NCBI GenBank assembly: GCA_949130495.1
Contig: OX422216.1
Location: forward strand, 100,323,967-100,387,966
From: Sambucus nigra
Lineage: Eukaryota > Streptophyta > Magnoliopsida > Dipsacales > Adoxaceae
DNA: 64,000 nt
Reading direction: 5' to 3'
The position numbers were made by a program, and so were the translations under genes. Each line of letters begins with the position of its first letter. Positions within the stretch are counted from its first letter, which is position 1. Below the pieces are notes generated by a model. That model was not told the origin of the DNA and made no database searches. It saw only the letters and a program-made list of their open reading frames with translations. Below, in pieces: positions 9,984 through 21,322 of the stretch.

Positions 9984-11609
9984 GTGAAGGACTACCAGTT
10001 CGACATCCAGTACCACCCGGGTAAGGCTAACGTAGTAGCAGACGCGTTGAGCCGTAGGCCAGCAGATGAGGTGGCAGAGGTGTGGAAAGCTAAGTGGAAG
10101 GAATTGGGACACCAAGATGCAGTGGCCCGATCTTTCATGTCTGTGATGACCGTTACACCGCAGATTGTCACAAAGGTAGTACGGGCACAGACTAATGACT
10201 CGTTCTGTCAGGAGCAGATAGTTCGATTACTTTCAGAGGGAGCCGAATCCTATACCGTTAGCTCAGACGGGGGATTGCGCTTCAATGGGAGATTGGTAGT
10301 TCCGGAAGGGGAAGAATTGCGGCACGATGTTATGGCAGAGTCGCACGGCTCACGGTTCGCGGTACATCCCAGAGGGGACAAAATGTACCAAGACATGAGA
10401 CGGCAATATTGGTGGAGCGGTATGAAGAGAGATATCGCTGAGTTTATCTCGAAATGCGCCACTTGTCATCTTGTAAAAGTGGATCATCAGAGACCAGCAG
10501 GATTGCTACAGCCGTTGGAGGTTCCGGTGTGGATGTGGGAGAGCATATCCATGGATTTTGTCACGGGGTTGCCTACGTCGCAGAGGGGTCACGACTCCGT
10601 TTGGGTAATTGTGGACAGGTTGTCCAAGGTCGCTCACTTCTTACCCGTAAGGACTGACTACACTACGGGACAGTATGCCCAGCTTTTCATTTCAGAGATT
10701 GTGAGACTTCACGGTGTGCCCCTGAATATCGTGTCTGACAGAGACAAGATATTTGTTTCGAGATTTTGGGAGAGTTTCCAGGAGGCCATGGGCACGGAAT
10801 TGCGGTTGAGTACGGCTTATCACCCGCAGACCGATGGGCAGACAGAGCGCACCAACCAGATGTTGGAGGACATGCTACGCATGTGCATTATTGACTTCGG
10901 GGGTGGATGGGAGCAGTACCTTCCACTGGTGGAGTTTGCTTACAACAACTCCTATCAGTTCACTATTGGCATGGCTCCGTTTGAGGCATTGTACGGCAGG
11001 CCTTGTCGTTCCCCATCATGTTGGTTGGAGGTGGGGGACAACAAATTACTTGGGCCGGAAGTGATTCAGGATACTTCGGCAAGGATTGAGTTGATTCGGA
11101 GTCGCATACGGGTAGCTCAAGACAGGCAGAAGAGTTATGCTGATGCGAAGAGATTTTTCAGGGAGTTCCAAGTGGGGGACCAGGTTTTGCTCAGGGTTTC
11201 TCCGATGAAGGGGATTATGCGATTCGGGAAGAAGGGAAAATTGGCACCGAGGTATGTGGGGCCGTTTCCTATTATTGAGCGGATCGGACCCGTTGCGTAT
11301 AGACTTGGACTACCGGAGCACTTGCATCGGATTCACGATGTGTTCCATATTTCCTCGCTGAGGAAATACCTTAGAGATAATTTGGCTCATTCGCACATTA
11401 CTGTGGAGGACATCGATCTCCAGCCGGATAGCTCCTACGAGGAGGGGCCAATTGCTATTTTGGACCGAAGCGAGAGGAAACTGCGGTCAAAGATAGTCCC
11501 GTTAGTGCGTGTTCAGTGGCGACATCACAATGTCGAAGAGTCCACATGGGAGCGCGAGGATGAGATGCGCGAGCGTTATCCAGAGCTGTTTTTAGCAGGT
11601 ACTTTCTAG
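9984..11609 (+). pseudogene. pol: RNase H end, integrase and chromodomain-like tail, Tekay copy 1
   Basis: This stretch of 541 codons is itself intact. It begins with the RNase H C-terminus ([14 protein letters not shown]). The integrase HHCC zinc-binding domain follows (HG..., VHP..., KCATCHLVK, about 10330-10480). The catalytic core has aspartates in SMDFVTGLP and NIVSDRDK and the glutamate in DGQTERTNQ. The C-terminal domain (GPFPIIERIGPVAYRL) ends in a chromodomain-like segment VQWRHHNVEESTWERE, thought to bind chromatin marks and guide insertion. Without the upstream frames it cannot be made as part of a full polyprotein. Confidence 0.93.
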
Positions 11610-11636
11610 TTTCGAATTTCGGGACGAAATTCAGTT

Positions 11637-11651
11637 ATTAGGGGGGAAGTA
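11637..11651 (+). other. Polypurine tract, Tekay copy 1
   Basis: TTAGGGGGGAAGTA lies directly before the 3' LTR start TGTAATACC. It is the expected plus-strand primer site, and the same sequence precedes the 3' LTR of copy 2 at 44375. Confidence 0.85.
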
Positions 11652-14085
11652 TGTAATACCCCGTATTTTGACTATATTTATTTTGGGATTAATTAATTAA
11701 ATTGCGTATTAATTGGAAATTAATCCGGGTTATAAATACTAATGAGATGCGAATTGGTATTTGATTATGTGCATATATGATTATATATGTATTTGGTATT
11801 ATAAAATTTGTCGTGAGATTTATATACGGCATTTTAGAAATTTTGTTGAGACGCGTGGGATCGCCGCGTCACGGTATAATATTTTGTTAATAAAAGTGAA
11901 TTTAAAATCTATAATCCGTATGGTCGTTTTGAGTGCGCCAACGCGTCCGGAAGGGTCGAGATAGTCAGAAAACACTAGCCGGGGGTATAGTTTGGGTCCC
12001 GGGGTATTTTTAGACCATACCGGTAACTTAAAGGGTATTTTAGTAATTTGGTATTTTTGGGTAATTAAAAGTGACGAAAATTGAGAGTTGTAATCTGATA
12101 AGGATTGACCCCAACCAACCCTTATTAACCCAACAAGCTACGGAGGTTTATTAAATTAGGTTTTCATAAGTTTCCCCAAAGCAAACCCTAGCCACCATAG
12201 CCTTTTGGAGAAGAAAGCTTGGAGAAGGAGAGAGAGAGAGGAAACTCTGCAGAAACTTCATCAAACCAACACCAAATCCGGAATCAAACCAAGGCAAGTG
12301 ATTTAAATTACATTCCTTATGCAGTGAATGCTTTTTCCATGTTAGAAACCTTGTGAATCAATCTTATATAAGAGTTAAAAAGAAAACCCATGAAATTGGA
12401 AGATTGTTATTAAATTTTGGGATAGGTTTGCATGTAGAACCCTTGTTTGAAGATTTAAATTTAGAGATTTCATATCTATGTGATGTTTTAATGGATTAAA
12501 ATCTGGGAAATTTTGATGAGAAGAACCTAGGGTTTATGTTCTTGAAGAAAATTGGGAATTACTGTAGAAATTTTGATTTAATGATGTTTAGAAGATATTA
12601 GACCCTTTAATGATGTTAGTATAGCCCCTTAACATGTTTGAGGATGATTAGAGAACTCAATATATTGTTGCAACGAATTTTAGAAAAGGTTTGAGGAGTA
12701 AAAATGGTGAAAAAACGAATTGGGGAAAAATCTGGGCCGAAACTGGCCACTCGTTAGAAGCAGCCCCAGGTCGTTCGAACGAGCTCGTTCGAACGAGCTT
12801 CTAACGAGTTGACCAGTCGTTATTAACGAGTAGGGATTTTCGTTCGATATCTCGTTCGAACGAGATATCGTTAGAAGGGTCAGTTCGTTCGAACGAACTG
12901 GGATCTCGTTCGAACAGTCTCGTTCGAATGAGACTTCTAACGACCTGACAGTCCAAACTCGTTCGAAGCCTCGTTCGAACGAGACTTCTAACGAGTTGAC
13001 AGTTTGACCCTTTTTGGACTGTTTTGATTTTTGGAGCCCCTTAAACTTGTTCGAGGATATAGATGACCTTCCTTTATTGATGTAAGGTTAGATTTGGGAC
13101 TTTTGGATTATTGAGAGGAGTAAACTATATACGAGAGTTATATTCAAAGAACCATTTGGGTTGAGACGTGAGTGTCTACTACGATGTAAGGATGAATTAT
13201 AGCGCGTATAATCACAAACCGGAATAGCATGAATTGTGATGGATTATTGAGTGTCTATTTAATTACGAGCGTTGTTATGTTAATTGGAACCGAGTAAAAT
13301 GGGTAGAACCTTTGGTAGTCTAGCTAGTTACGTTGTCACTTAGCTAGTGGAAAGGGTAGTTATAGATGGGTACTTACGTTAGGAGTGCACAGTTAGTCGA
13401 GAGGTGAGAATTTAATGTGAGTGCACGTCCTAACATGTACTTTGCATTTAATGTTTTAAATGTTTTTAAAGCACTTGCAGGTTTTTAAAATGATTTCCAC
13501 TTTCGGGCTCTGACCCATTTGCTTTCAAATATATTTTCTTGTAAAACCATTTTAGGTGCCCAGCCACAGGGACACCAAGCATAGGATACTCATTCAGGTG
13601 ACGAGCTGTAGCTGCTTGTGGAAGCTACAGGGATTTGCATGTAGACGCTTCTATCTTTTGGATTCCAGAGTCACCATCTATCCGTTGTAGGGCATGTTGC
13701 CCATTTCTATTTAGAGACATCATTTTTACATTTCAGTTTTCAAACTCTAGCATGTATTGCTCAGTATTCAGTTTTAGTTATTTATTTCAGTTTACTTATC
13801 AGTTGTGGGATTCGTATTGGGGAGTTTTTCCTCCAGGTTTTATTTACATATTGTGATGGTTATCCGTTTTACTTCAGCATGGTGAATGGTGTTATTTAGT
13901 TATTCATTACTCTTGTTGCATGTTAATCAGATTTAATAAAATTTGGCACTTACTTTTTAAATGCTAGGTGGTTAGTAATAATAAAACGTTTTCGACAGTG
14001 ATGCTATTAACTGAGCCAACTTGGCATTTTGAATTAATTTTATAAAGGAGTAGCTACCCGGTGTTTAATTAGTCGGGGTGTCACA
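11652..14085 (+). repeat. 3' LTR of Tekay copy 1 (2434 bp, internally deleted)
   Basis: It is nearly identical to 3884-6883 except for one internal deletion. The segment corresponding to 5473-6051 of the 5' LTR (579 bp) is replaced by 13 bp at 13241-13253. The replacement resembles short stretches found about 70-135 bp upstream in the same LTR. The arithmetic agrees: 3000 minus 579 plus 13 is 2434. Confidence 0.95.
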
Positions 14086-14090
14086 TTATA

Positions 14091-14689
14091 TTACTCGTTT
14101 CAATAAAGAGAAACTCAAAGTTATTGATTACGAGGAAAAGACAGCAATCACTGCTCTGATGAGTGGATTGTTGCCAAATAAATTGTACAATACTTTGGCC
14201 AAAGATCCACCTAGGACCATGTCAGAATTAATGGCAAAAGCAGCGAAAATCATGAATGCCGAGGAAGCTATGGCTGCAAAGAAGAGCATGGATACTAAGG
14301 AGACCAAAGTTGAGGCCGAGAAGATTGAGAAGAAGGATCAGAAGAATAATGGTGGTAACAAGCAGTCAAAAGCAAAGAAAGCATTGGAACAGTTGAAGAA
14401 ATTTGGAAACTATACTCCTATGATGGTAGATATAAATCACGTTTTAGAAGAGATCAAGAACAGCGAGGAGTTAAACTGGCCTGAAAAAATGAAGACAGAT
14501 CCTGACAAAAGGGATAAATCCAAATATTGTGAGTTCCATAAGGATCATGGTCATATGACCAAAAACTGTATAGCTCTCCAGAATGCAATTGAAGAGCTCA
14601 TCAGGCGAGGAAAATTAAACAAGTATGTGGATCGCCGAAATGGTGGAAAAAGCAACGACCGAGCAAGGCAGAGGTCTAGATCTCCTTGA
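14091..14689 (+). pseudogene. gag: gag, C-terminal part, Tat element (after the nested insertion)
   Basis: This is the continuation of the gag gene cut at 3883. It includes the remaining Gag core (TRFNKEKLKVIDYEEK, LMSGLLPNKLYNTLAK), a Lys/Glu-rich linker and a zinc-finger-like motif CEFHKDHGHMTKNC (about 14527-14568), the form used by Tat elements for RNA binding. It stops at TGA 14687-14689. The same reading frame then stays open through the linker and pol to 16246, so gag and pol here are separated by one in-frame TGA. Whether that stop is ancestral or a later C-to-T change cannot be told from one copy. Confidence 0.88.
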
Positions 14690-16246
14690 CGAACAAAAGA
14701 AGATAAGAAAAGAAATCATGAAGAAGACCTGGATGAAGATCAAGACGACCCTGATCTCCCCAAAAGACCAAAACAGCCAGAACGTGAGGTATTTTCTATC
14801 CTTTTTGGATTATTTGATTGGAATGCTATTACTGGTGGAGATGTAGGAGGTGGAGACCTTACTGCAGAAAGGAAAGCTTACCTCAATGAGGCAAAAGCTT
14901 ATTCATATATTCAAAGGATAAATCTAGCTGAGGATGATCGCCAGAGGAAGGTAAACAAAGATAAACTGGCCATCGATTTCTCTAAGAATGACCTCGCAGG
15001 TGTGCTATACCCTCATGATGACCCATTGGTGATCAAAATGAGGATGAAGGAAGTAGTGATTTCGCGAGTCTTGGTGGATAATGGCAGCTCGGCAGATATT
15101 ATGTTCTACCCATGTTTTGATAGTTTGAACCTAAAGCTATCCCAGTTGGAGCCATATCATCGGCCCCTCCTCGGTTTTACTGGCGAGAAAGTTTTTCCAC
15201 TTGGGACGATCAAGTTGGATATGTTCATCGGTACATGGCCTGCTTGTCGAATAGAAAGCGTGCGCTTTTTTGTGATGGATAAGAATGTTCAATCAGCTTA
15301 CAATATCATCATGGGAAGGGTAAGATTGAAGAAGTTCGAAGAAGTACCATCTATTGTACATCAATGCCTAAAATTTCCAACCAACTTTGGAGTAGGAATT
15401 GTGAAGGGTGACCAAAAAGTAGCTTGGGAATGCTACTATTCATCTGCCGAGCAAGAAGAACTGAAAGAAGCTAGGAAAAAGACTACCACCTATCAAGTGG
15501 ATGAAGGTGCAGAAATTGAAACGTTAGATCCTAGAGACGAGTCGCAGCTCGTAAAAGGTCAGGTGGTGGAAGCTACTGAAAACGTCATTCTGGACGAAGA
15601 ACACCCAGAACGAACAACTCAAATCGGTTCATCGTTGGACACCACACTAAAACAGGAATTGATAGCCTTCCTAAAAAGCAGAAAACAAACTTTCGCATGG
15701 AGCCACGAAGATATGCTAGGAATAGACCCAAATTTCTTGTGTCATGAACTTAATGTGAACAAGGAAATCAAACCTATGAAGCAGCGAAGAAGAGTGTTCA
15801 GCCCCGAGAAGAACCAAGCTATACAAGAGGAGGTCGAGAAGCTCCAAAAAGCTTGCTTTATTGAAGATGTCAAATATCCAGAATGGTTAGCTAATGTGGT
15901 GATGGTGAAGAAGAAGAACAACAAGTGGAGGATGTGTGTAGACTTCACCGACCTCAACAAGGCATGCCCAAAGGATCATTTTCCTTTGCCCCGAATTGAT
16001 CAATTAGTGGACGCTACCTCGGGACAAGAGCTGTTGAGCTTCATGGATGCTTATTCTGGTTACAACCATATTAAAATGAAACCTGAAGACAGGGAGAGTA
16101 CCTCTTTTATTACCCCTAGGGGAACTTACTGTTATAATGTTATGCCTTTTGGCTTGAAAAATACAGGTGCAACATATCAGCGGCTGATGAACAAGGTGTT
16201 TGGAGAGCAAATCAGTCACAATATGGAGGTTTATGTTGATGACTGA
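14690..16246 (+). pseudogene. pol: Protease and reverse transcriptase, Tat element
   Basis: In frame with gag, an acidic linker leads to an aspartic protease with VDNGSSADIMF (about 15075), where DNGS replaces the usual DTG(A/S) and is found in Tat elements. RT follows: KWRMCVDFTDLNKACPKD, YSGYNHIKM, VMPFGLKNTGATYQRLM and the catalytic YVDD at about 16231-16242. Directly after YVDD the frame is lost at TGA 16244-16246. Comparison with related RTs indicates a small deletion of about 4 bp here, and coding resumes in another phase at 16246. Confidence 0.9.
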
Positions 16247-18297
16247 TGAAGAGCAAGAAAGTTGCTGACCATCTAATTGATCTAGGTCAAACCTTTGATC
16301 AATTAGATAAATATCAAATGAAGTTGAACCCTACCAAGTGCATATTCGGAGTACGAGAAGGCATGTTCCTCGGGTATATTGTCAACCAACGAGGTATTGA
16401 AGCAAATCCAGAAAAGATCAAGGCTCTATTGGGGCTACGATCTCCAACGACGAAGAAGGAAGTGCAAATTCTCACAGGGCGAGTTGCACCACTTAATAGA
16501 TTTGTATCACGAGCAACTGATAGATGCCTCCCATTCTTCAAAACACTCCGAAAAATATTTGAATGGAATGATGAATGCGAGAAGGCCTTTCAAGAGTTAA
16601 AGAAATACTTAGGAGCACCCCCACTGTTGTCCAGGCCAGTGATGGGAGAAAGATTGTACTTGTATCTGGCAATTTCGGAGAATGCAGTTAGCTCGGCATT
16701 GATAAGAATGGAGGATGGAGTGCAAAAACCAATTTATTACACTAGCAAGGCCTTCCGAGGAGCAGAGATCAGATATCCAAGACTAGAAAAGTTGGCACTA
16801 GCGTTGATCGAAGCAAGTAGAAGAATGAGACCGTCCTTCCAAGCTCATACCATAGTAGTGTATATCGATATGCCACTGAGGCAAGCTCTTTATAAACCAG
16901 AAAAATCAGGGAGATTGATGTACTGGGCAGTAAAACTTGGTGAATATGATATAATTTATGAGCCTAGGTCGTCACTTAAAGGGCAAGCAGTAGCAGATTT
17001 TATCGCAGAATTCACTTATCCTGACACCTCCGAGGAGCAAAAGCTGAATATCGACCAACCTGTGGATGTTACAGGATCATCAAATTTAAACCCCGATCAA
17101 CTTAAGTCAGTTGACGATCAGGGGGAGATGGTCGACGAGCAGCAAGAAGTACTAGATGAGGATAAAAGGAAGCAACAAATATTCCACCGAGGAACTTTAT
17201 CCGATAAAAAATTTGAGGATGAGGTACCTATATGGAATCTATATGTGGATGGTTCATCTTGCATTACAGGCTGTGGGGCAGGGATTGTTTTGAACAGCCC
17301 GGATGAGGTCGATGTGGAGTATGCTTTGCGCTTCCAATTAAAGGCTTCTAATAATGAGGCTGAATATGAAGCTATGATTGCAGGACTTGGCCTGGCAAAA
17401 ACCATGGGGGAGGAGCAGGTTATCGTATTCAGTGACTCGCAATTGATCGTAAATCAAATGCTGGGAGTATATGCAGCCAAAGGAGAATTAATTATCAGGT
17501 ATCATGCAAAAGCAACGGAGGTTTTATCAAGCCTGATCGCAGTACAGATAATTAGAATACCAAGATTGGAGAATGTAAGAGCGGATGCCTTAGCTCGGTT
17601 AGCTTCAGCCACACGCACCGAGCTACGAAGAATAATCCCAATAGAAGTCTTGGCTAGTCGAAGCATAGATGAAGATCTAATGATGAACTTTATTACCCTT
17701 GATTTAGGACCATCTTGGATGGATCCCATCAGGGCATATATTGAGGAAGGGAAATTACCAACCGACAAACTCGTAGCCAAGAAACTAAAGTTTAAAGATG
17801 CTCGTTATGTATTGACTAATGGTATTCTATATAGACGAGGAATTATAGCAGGTCTGCAAAGATGTGTGCACCCTTCCGAGGTGAAAGATTTGGTTGAAGA
17901 GGTCCATGAAGGGTCCTGTGGAGCTCATGTAGCAGGTCGGACGCTTTTGCAAAGAATAATAATGCAGGGATATTATTGGCCGATAATGAGGGCTGATTGT
18001 ATAGTGTATGCGAAGAAATGTGACAAATGTCAGTGCTTCTCGTCCCTTCGAAGAACTCCTCAGGCATTGCTAACACCCATAACACCCCCTTGGCTATTTG
18101 CCATGTGGGGAATGGACTTGGTCGGGACACTCCCGACGACAAGAGGAAGGTTCAAATACCTCGTCGTCGCTGTGGATTATTTTACTAAATGGGTGGAAGC
18201 TGAACCTCTTATTAATATGACTTATGAGAAGGTGTATCAATTTATTTGGAAGAATATCATTTTGCAGATATGGTCTTCCCCATGCATTCATTACTGA
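16246..18297 (+). pseudogene. pol: RT thumb, degenerate RNase H, archaeal-type RNase H and integrase N-part, Tat element
   Basis: This frame of 683 codons carries the RT end (GMFLGYIVNQRGIEANPEKI) and a first RNase H that has lost its catalytic DAS (LAISENAVSSALI). A second, archaeal-type RNase H follows (about 17230-17620) with LYVDGSS, NNEAEYEAMIAGL, VFSDSQLIVNQ and VRADALARL supplying the acidic residues. Integrase begins with an HHCC domain (CGAHVAGR, CDKCQCF, about 17870-18040) and the core start WGMDLVGTLP. A 1-bp insertion in a T run near 18262 shifts the frame and it ends at 18297. Two RNase H domains are the hallmark of Tat. Confidence 0.92.
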
Positions 18298-18936
18298 TCA
18301 TGGAACCTAATTTGATAACGAGGAGTTTTCTGCATATTGTCACCAATCAAACATATTGAAAACCCACTCTGCACCAGGCCATCCTCAAAGCAATGGGCAA
18401 ACTGAGGTGACGAACAGAACGTTACTGAATGGTTTAAAAAAATGACTGGATGACGCGAAGGCAAACTGGATTAACGAGCTACATTATGTGCTGTGGGCTT
18501 ATCGTACTACACCACGATCAGCAACAGGAGAATCTCCATACATGCTGGCATTTGGAAGTGAAGCTGTTATACCTGTCGAGCTGGGCCTCCCCACACACAG
18601 GGTGCTGAATTTAATTCTCCTATCCGTGACTTGATGAGAATATTAGACTTGGATATGCTCGAGGAAGTTAGAGAAGAAGCAGCAATCAGGAATGATGCAT
18701 ACCAGCAACGAACAACTCTGTTCTATAACAAGAGAGTAAAGAAATGTGACTTGAAAGAAGGGGACTATGTGCTAAAGCAAGTAATTCAAAGACACAACAA
18801 ACTGGACGCTAACTGGCATGGACCCTACAGAGTGACAGAAGTTGTTCGACCAGGGACATATAGGATTGAAACCTTAGAAGGAGAGGAGTTTAAGAATGCA
18901 TGGACCGCAGAGCATCTGCGCAAATATTATCAGTAG
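18298..18936 (+). pseudogene. pol: Integrase core end and C-terminal domain, Tat element
   Basis: This completes the integrase. The core motif ITDHG, SAPGHPQSNGQTE and the glutamate region are readable around 18290-18410, but with an in-frame TAA just after DHGT and a TGA about 18442. Both replace glutamine or arginine codons and fit C-to-T decay. Another frameshift near 18615 leads into the open frame 18631-18936, which carries the C-terminal DNA-binding domain (LKEGDYVLKQV, NWHGPYRVTEV) and ends naturally with LRKYYQ and a stop, the usual end of Tat pol. Confidence 0.88.
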
Positions 18937-19063
18937 TTCAATCCTTATGTAATGCAGTTTTATTCGATATAAATAAAGCTTTGGATGTTTTACCCAATTC
19001 TCTCCTTTTGTTGAAATTTTTTCGGAGTATTAGTGCTACACATTATGCATCAAGTTCAAAATA

Positions 19064-19609
19064 AAATCCTACCAACTACGGTTGGTCGGTCTACCAACTA
19101 TGGTTGGTCGATCCACCAACTACGGTTGGTCGGTAAATAAAACCCTACCAACTACGGTTGGTCGGTCTACCAACTATGGTTGGTCGATAAATAAAGCCCT
19201 ACCAACTACGGTTGGTCGGTCTACCAACTACGGTTGGTCGATAAATAAAATCCCACCAACTACGGTTGGTCAGTCTACCAACTATGGTTGGTCGATAAAT
19301 AAAATCCCACCAACTACGGTTGGTCGGTCTACCAACTATGGTTGGTCGATAAATAAAACCCTACCAACTACGGTTGGTCGGTCTACCAACTAAGGTTGGT
19401 CGATAAATAAAACCCTACCAACTACGGTTGGTCGGTCTACCAACTACGGTTGGTCGATAAATAAAATCCCACCAACTACGGTTGGTCGATCTACCAACTA
19501 TGGTTGGTCGATAAATAAAACCCCCTAACTACGGTTGGTCGGGGAATAAAAGTTCACCAACTCCGGTTGGTCGGAAATAAATATCTTAATAAATTCTAGT
19601 TGGTCGGTA
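19064..19609. repeat. Hairpin-forming tandem array after pol (ACCAAC...GTTGGT)
   Basis: About eighteen copies of the inverted-repeat core ACCAACTACGGTTGGT (or TATGG) lie in a row. They are mostly paired into units of about 55-60 bp ending GATAAATAAAACCC. Each core can fold as a hairpin. The frame 19082-19393 (PTTVGRSTNYGWSINK repeats) is a by-product. The array lies between pol and the antisense genes. Confidence 0.93.
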
Positions 19610-19879
19610 AGCCAATTACAATCATCTCCAATTGTTTAAATTAAACAGGATCATGAGATAAATGATGTTTTATCACATAAAGATCAAAGATTGATAAATC
19701 ACTACAATAAGCAAAAACATTCTACAAATTATTTAGAAGAAAATGAAATGACAAAAGGCAAATTTTCATTCATACTAAGTAAAATTACAAATAACGTGAG
19801 AAATGTATTACCAAAATTTTTCATTCAAAACCAGAAGGATTACATATGATGTGGAAAGTAGAAATTATTACATAAAATC

Positions 19880-21100
19880 CTATTCTATTGGTTTCTTCCC
19901 TTTTTCCTTTGAAACAGATTCTACTCCAGCAGGAGGATCGTCTAAGGCATAAGGGGAGTTTATGAAATTCAGATCTCGAAGCATTCGAACATTCATCACT
20001 GATGGCCGATCAAGCAGATGCTCAGGGCGAGAAATATCAACGTTAGAATGAAGATTGTATTCGCCAAGATATTCGGAGATTAAGCACTGAGGGATTGCCC
20101 GAGTAGGAATCCAGCTCATGTTAAGTTTAAAAGGTGGCACGGGCAACTCGAGCAATCCAGGGTTATGATAATCCCATAGATAATGGACCTGCTCCAATTT
20201 TAATACACCCAGTGCATTCAGCTATCCTTGTTTATAACCCTCATTATTCGCTTGCTGGATTCGATCATCAAGATGGTAGAGGGCTTTATTATAGCCATCC
20301 ATCCAAAACTCTCTAGGCTGTTTGTGGAATTGGTAAGTCAACCTTTCCAGGTGCTCATGGAGATTCTTCACAAAAATTTCTTTATTCTCCAAGGCGGATC
20401 CTTGTGTGGAAAGTTGCTCGTTAAGGTCCAGAATCTTCTTGGACATCTCTGCCAGAGCCTTATTCTTCGCATCCAACTGAACTGCTTGATTTTCCAAAGA
20501 TGCTTGAGTTCTCACCTCTTCAATAGTAACCCGAGCAGCTCTTGCTTGTCCCCGAGAAACTCTTGCTCGTCCGCGAGAAGGTGTAGAGGGTCCAATTCTC
20601 TTTAAAGTTTCCAATTCATCTCTCAAATTGGCATTTTCAACCTCTAGAAATAAGAAACCTTCGTCATTGACAGGGACCAAGGCTCCCGAGGTAGATGCTG
20701 CAGATTTCAGTTGGGATATCTCTCCTTATAAGTTATTATTTTCCTGCTCCTGTAGTTTCACGATCTGCCTATGCTCTTCAACCTCGGTCTTCAAAGTCCT
20801 CTCCTTAAAATCATAAGCAGCGACTAACTTATCATATCCTTTGTCAGCATTTAGTTGCTGATACTTTTTCTCATACCCCTGATGCAAAAGGGCAGAAGAT
20901 TCCTTGTATTGTTGCTGAAGTTCCTCGATGGTACCCTGGAGATCTTCAATCATATCGTAATAAGCCACATTATTGGCAACATCTTGATCGAGTAAGCATT
21001 TTAGATATTGGTAAGCTTCCACTGCTCGTTCAGAGGCGTCTGAGCACAGGATATCAAAAATTTATGACTCATCCAAATCTGTATAGCTTGAAATATTCAT
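19880..21100 (-). pseudogene. Antisense gene B of the Tat element, coiled-coil protein
   Basis: One reading frame runs on the strand opposite to gag-pol from ATG 21100 to the stop at 19880, about 406 codons. It is interrupted by TAA at 21062-21064, TAA at 20726-20728 and TAG at 20222-20224, all one C-to-T step from glutamine codons. The protein is rich in heptad-like Leu/Glu/Lys stretches (EDLQGTIEELQQQYKESSAL, ALAEMSKKILDLNEQLSTQ), so it is a long coiled coil, with an Arg-rich patch (SRGRARVSRGQARAARV). The C-terminus is Pro-rich and ends KGKKPIE. I recognise no enzyme motif. It may be a separate gene or a downstream part of gene A, and 170-220 bp with an AATAAA-like signal (near 21250) separate the two. 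Confidence 0.7.
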
Positions 21101-21322
21101 TACATTTTTTCATCAACTCAGTATCGTCAGCTGATAAGAGTTCCATCCTGGCCATAAACTAGCAAAGAGAAGCCATAAACAAGATTAATAAATGATAAAG
21201 GCAGAGAAAGACGAAGAAAGTCAACATGAACAACAAAAACTCGAATTTTTATTCATCAAAAGACAAGTACAAGGTTCAGGGTTACATTCAAAAGAAATAA
21301 TAAAATTAAAGCCCGAGCAACT

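Larger units (their letters stand above)
3884..14085 (+). mobile_element. Tekay-type chromovirus (Ty3/gypsy), copy 1, nested in gag of the Tat element
   Basis: The ends are TGTAATACCCCG...GTGTCACA, with target duplication TTATA at 3879-3883 and 14086-14090. Long LTRs (3000 and 2434 bp) bracket gag, protease, RT, RNase H and integrase with a C-terminal chromodomain-like tail (WEREDEMRERYPELF), which is characteristic of the Del/Tekay chromoviruses. The LTRs differ at only about six positions outside one large deletion, so the insertion is recent. It is nevertheless dead: there is an 80-bp deletion and frameshift in gag, a 1-bp deletion before RT, and a stop in RNase H. A second, older copy lies at 36533-47357. 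Confidence 0.95.

Noticed and set aside
19082..19393. 103-codon frame with repeated PTTVGRSTNYGWSINK
   Set aside because: It is only the translation of the hairpin tandem array. The unit length happens to keep a frame open, and there is no homologue in the other Tat fragments.
19064..19609. Regularly spaced palindromic repeats resembling a CRISPR array
   Set aside because: Plant nuclear DNA. The intervening sequences are themselves repeats and not unique spacers, and no cas genes exist.
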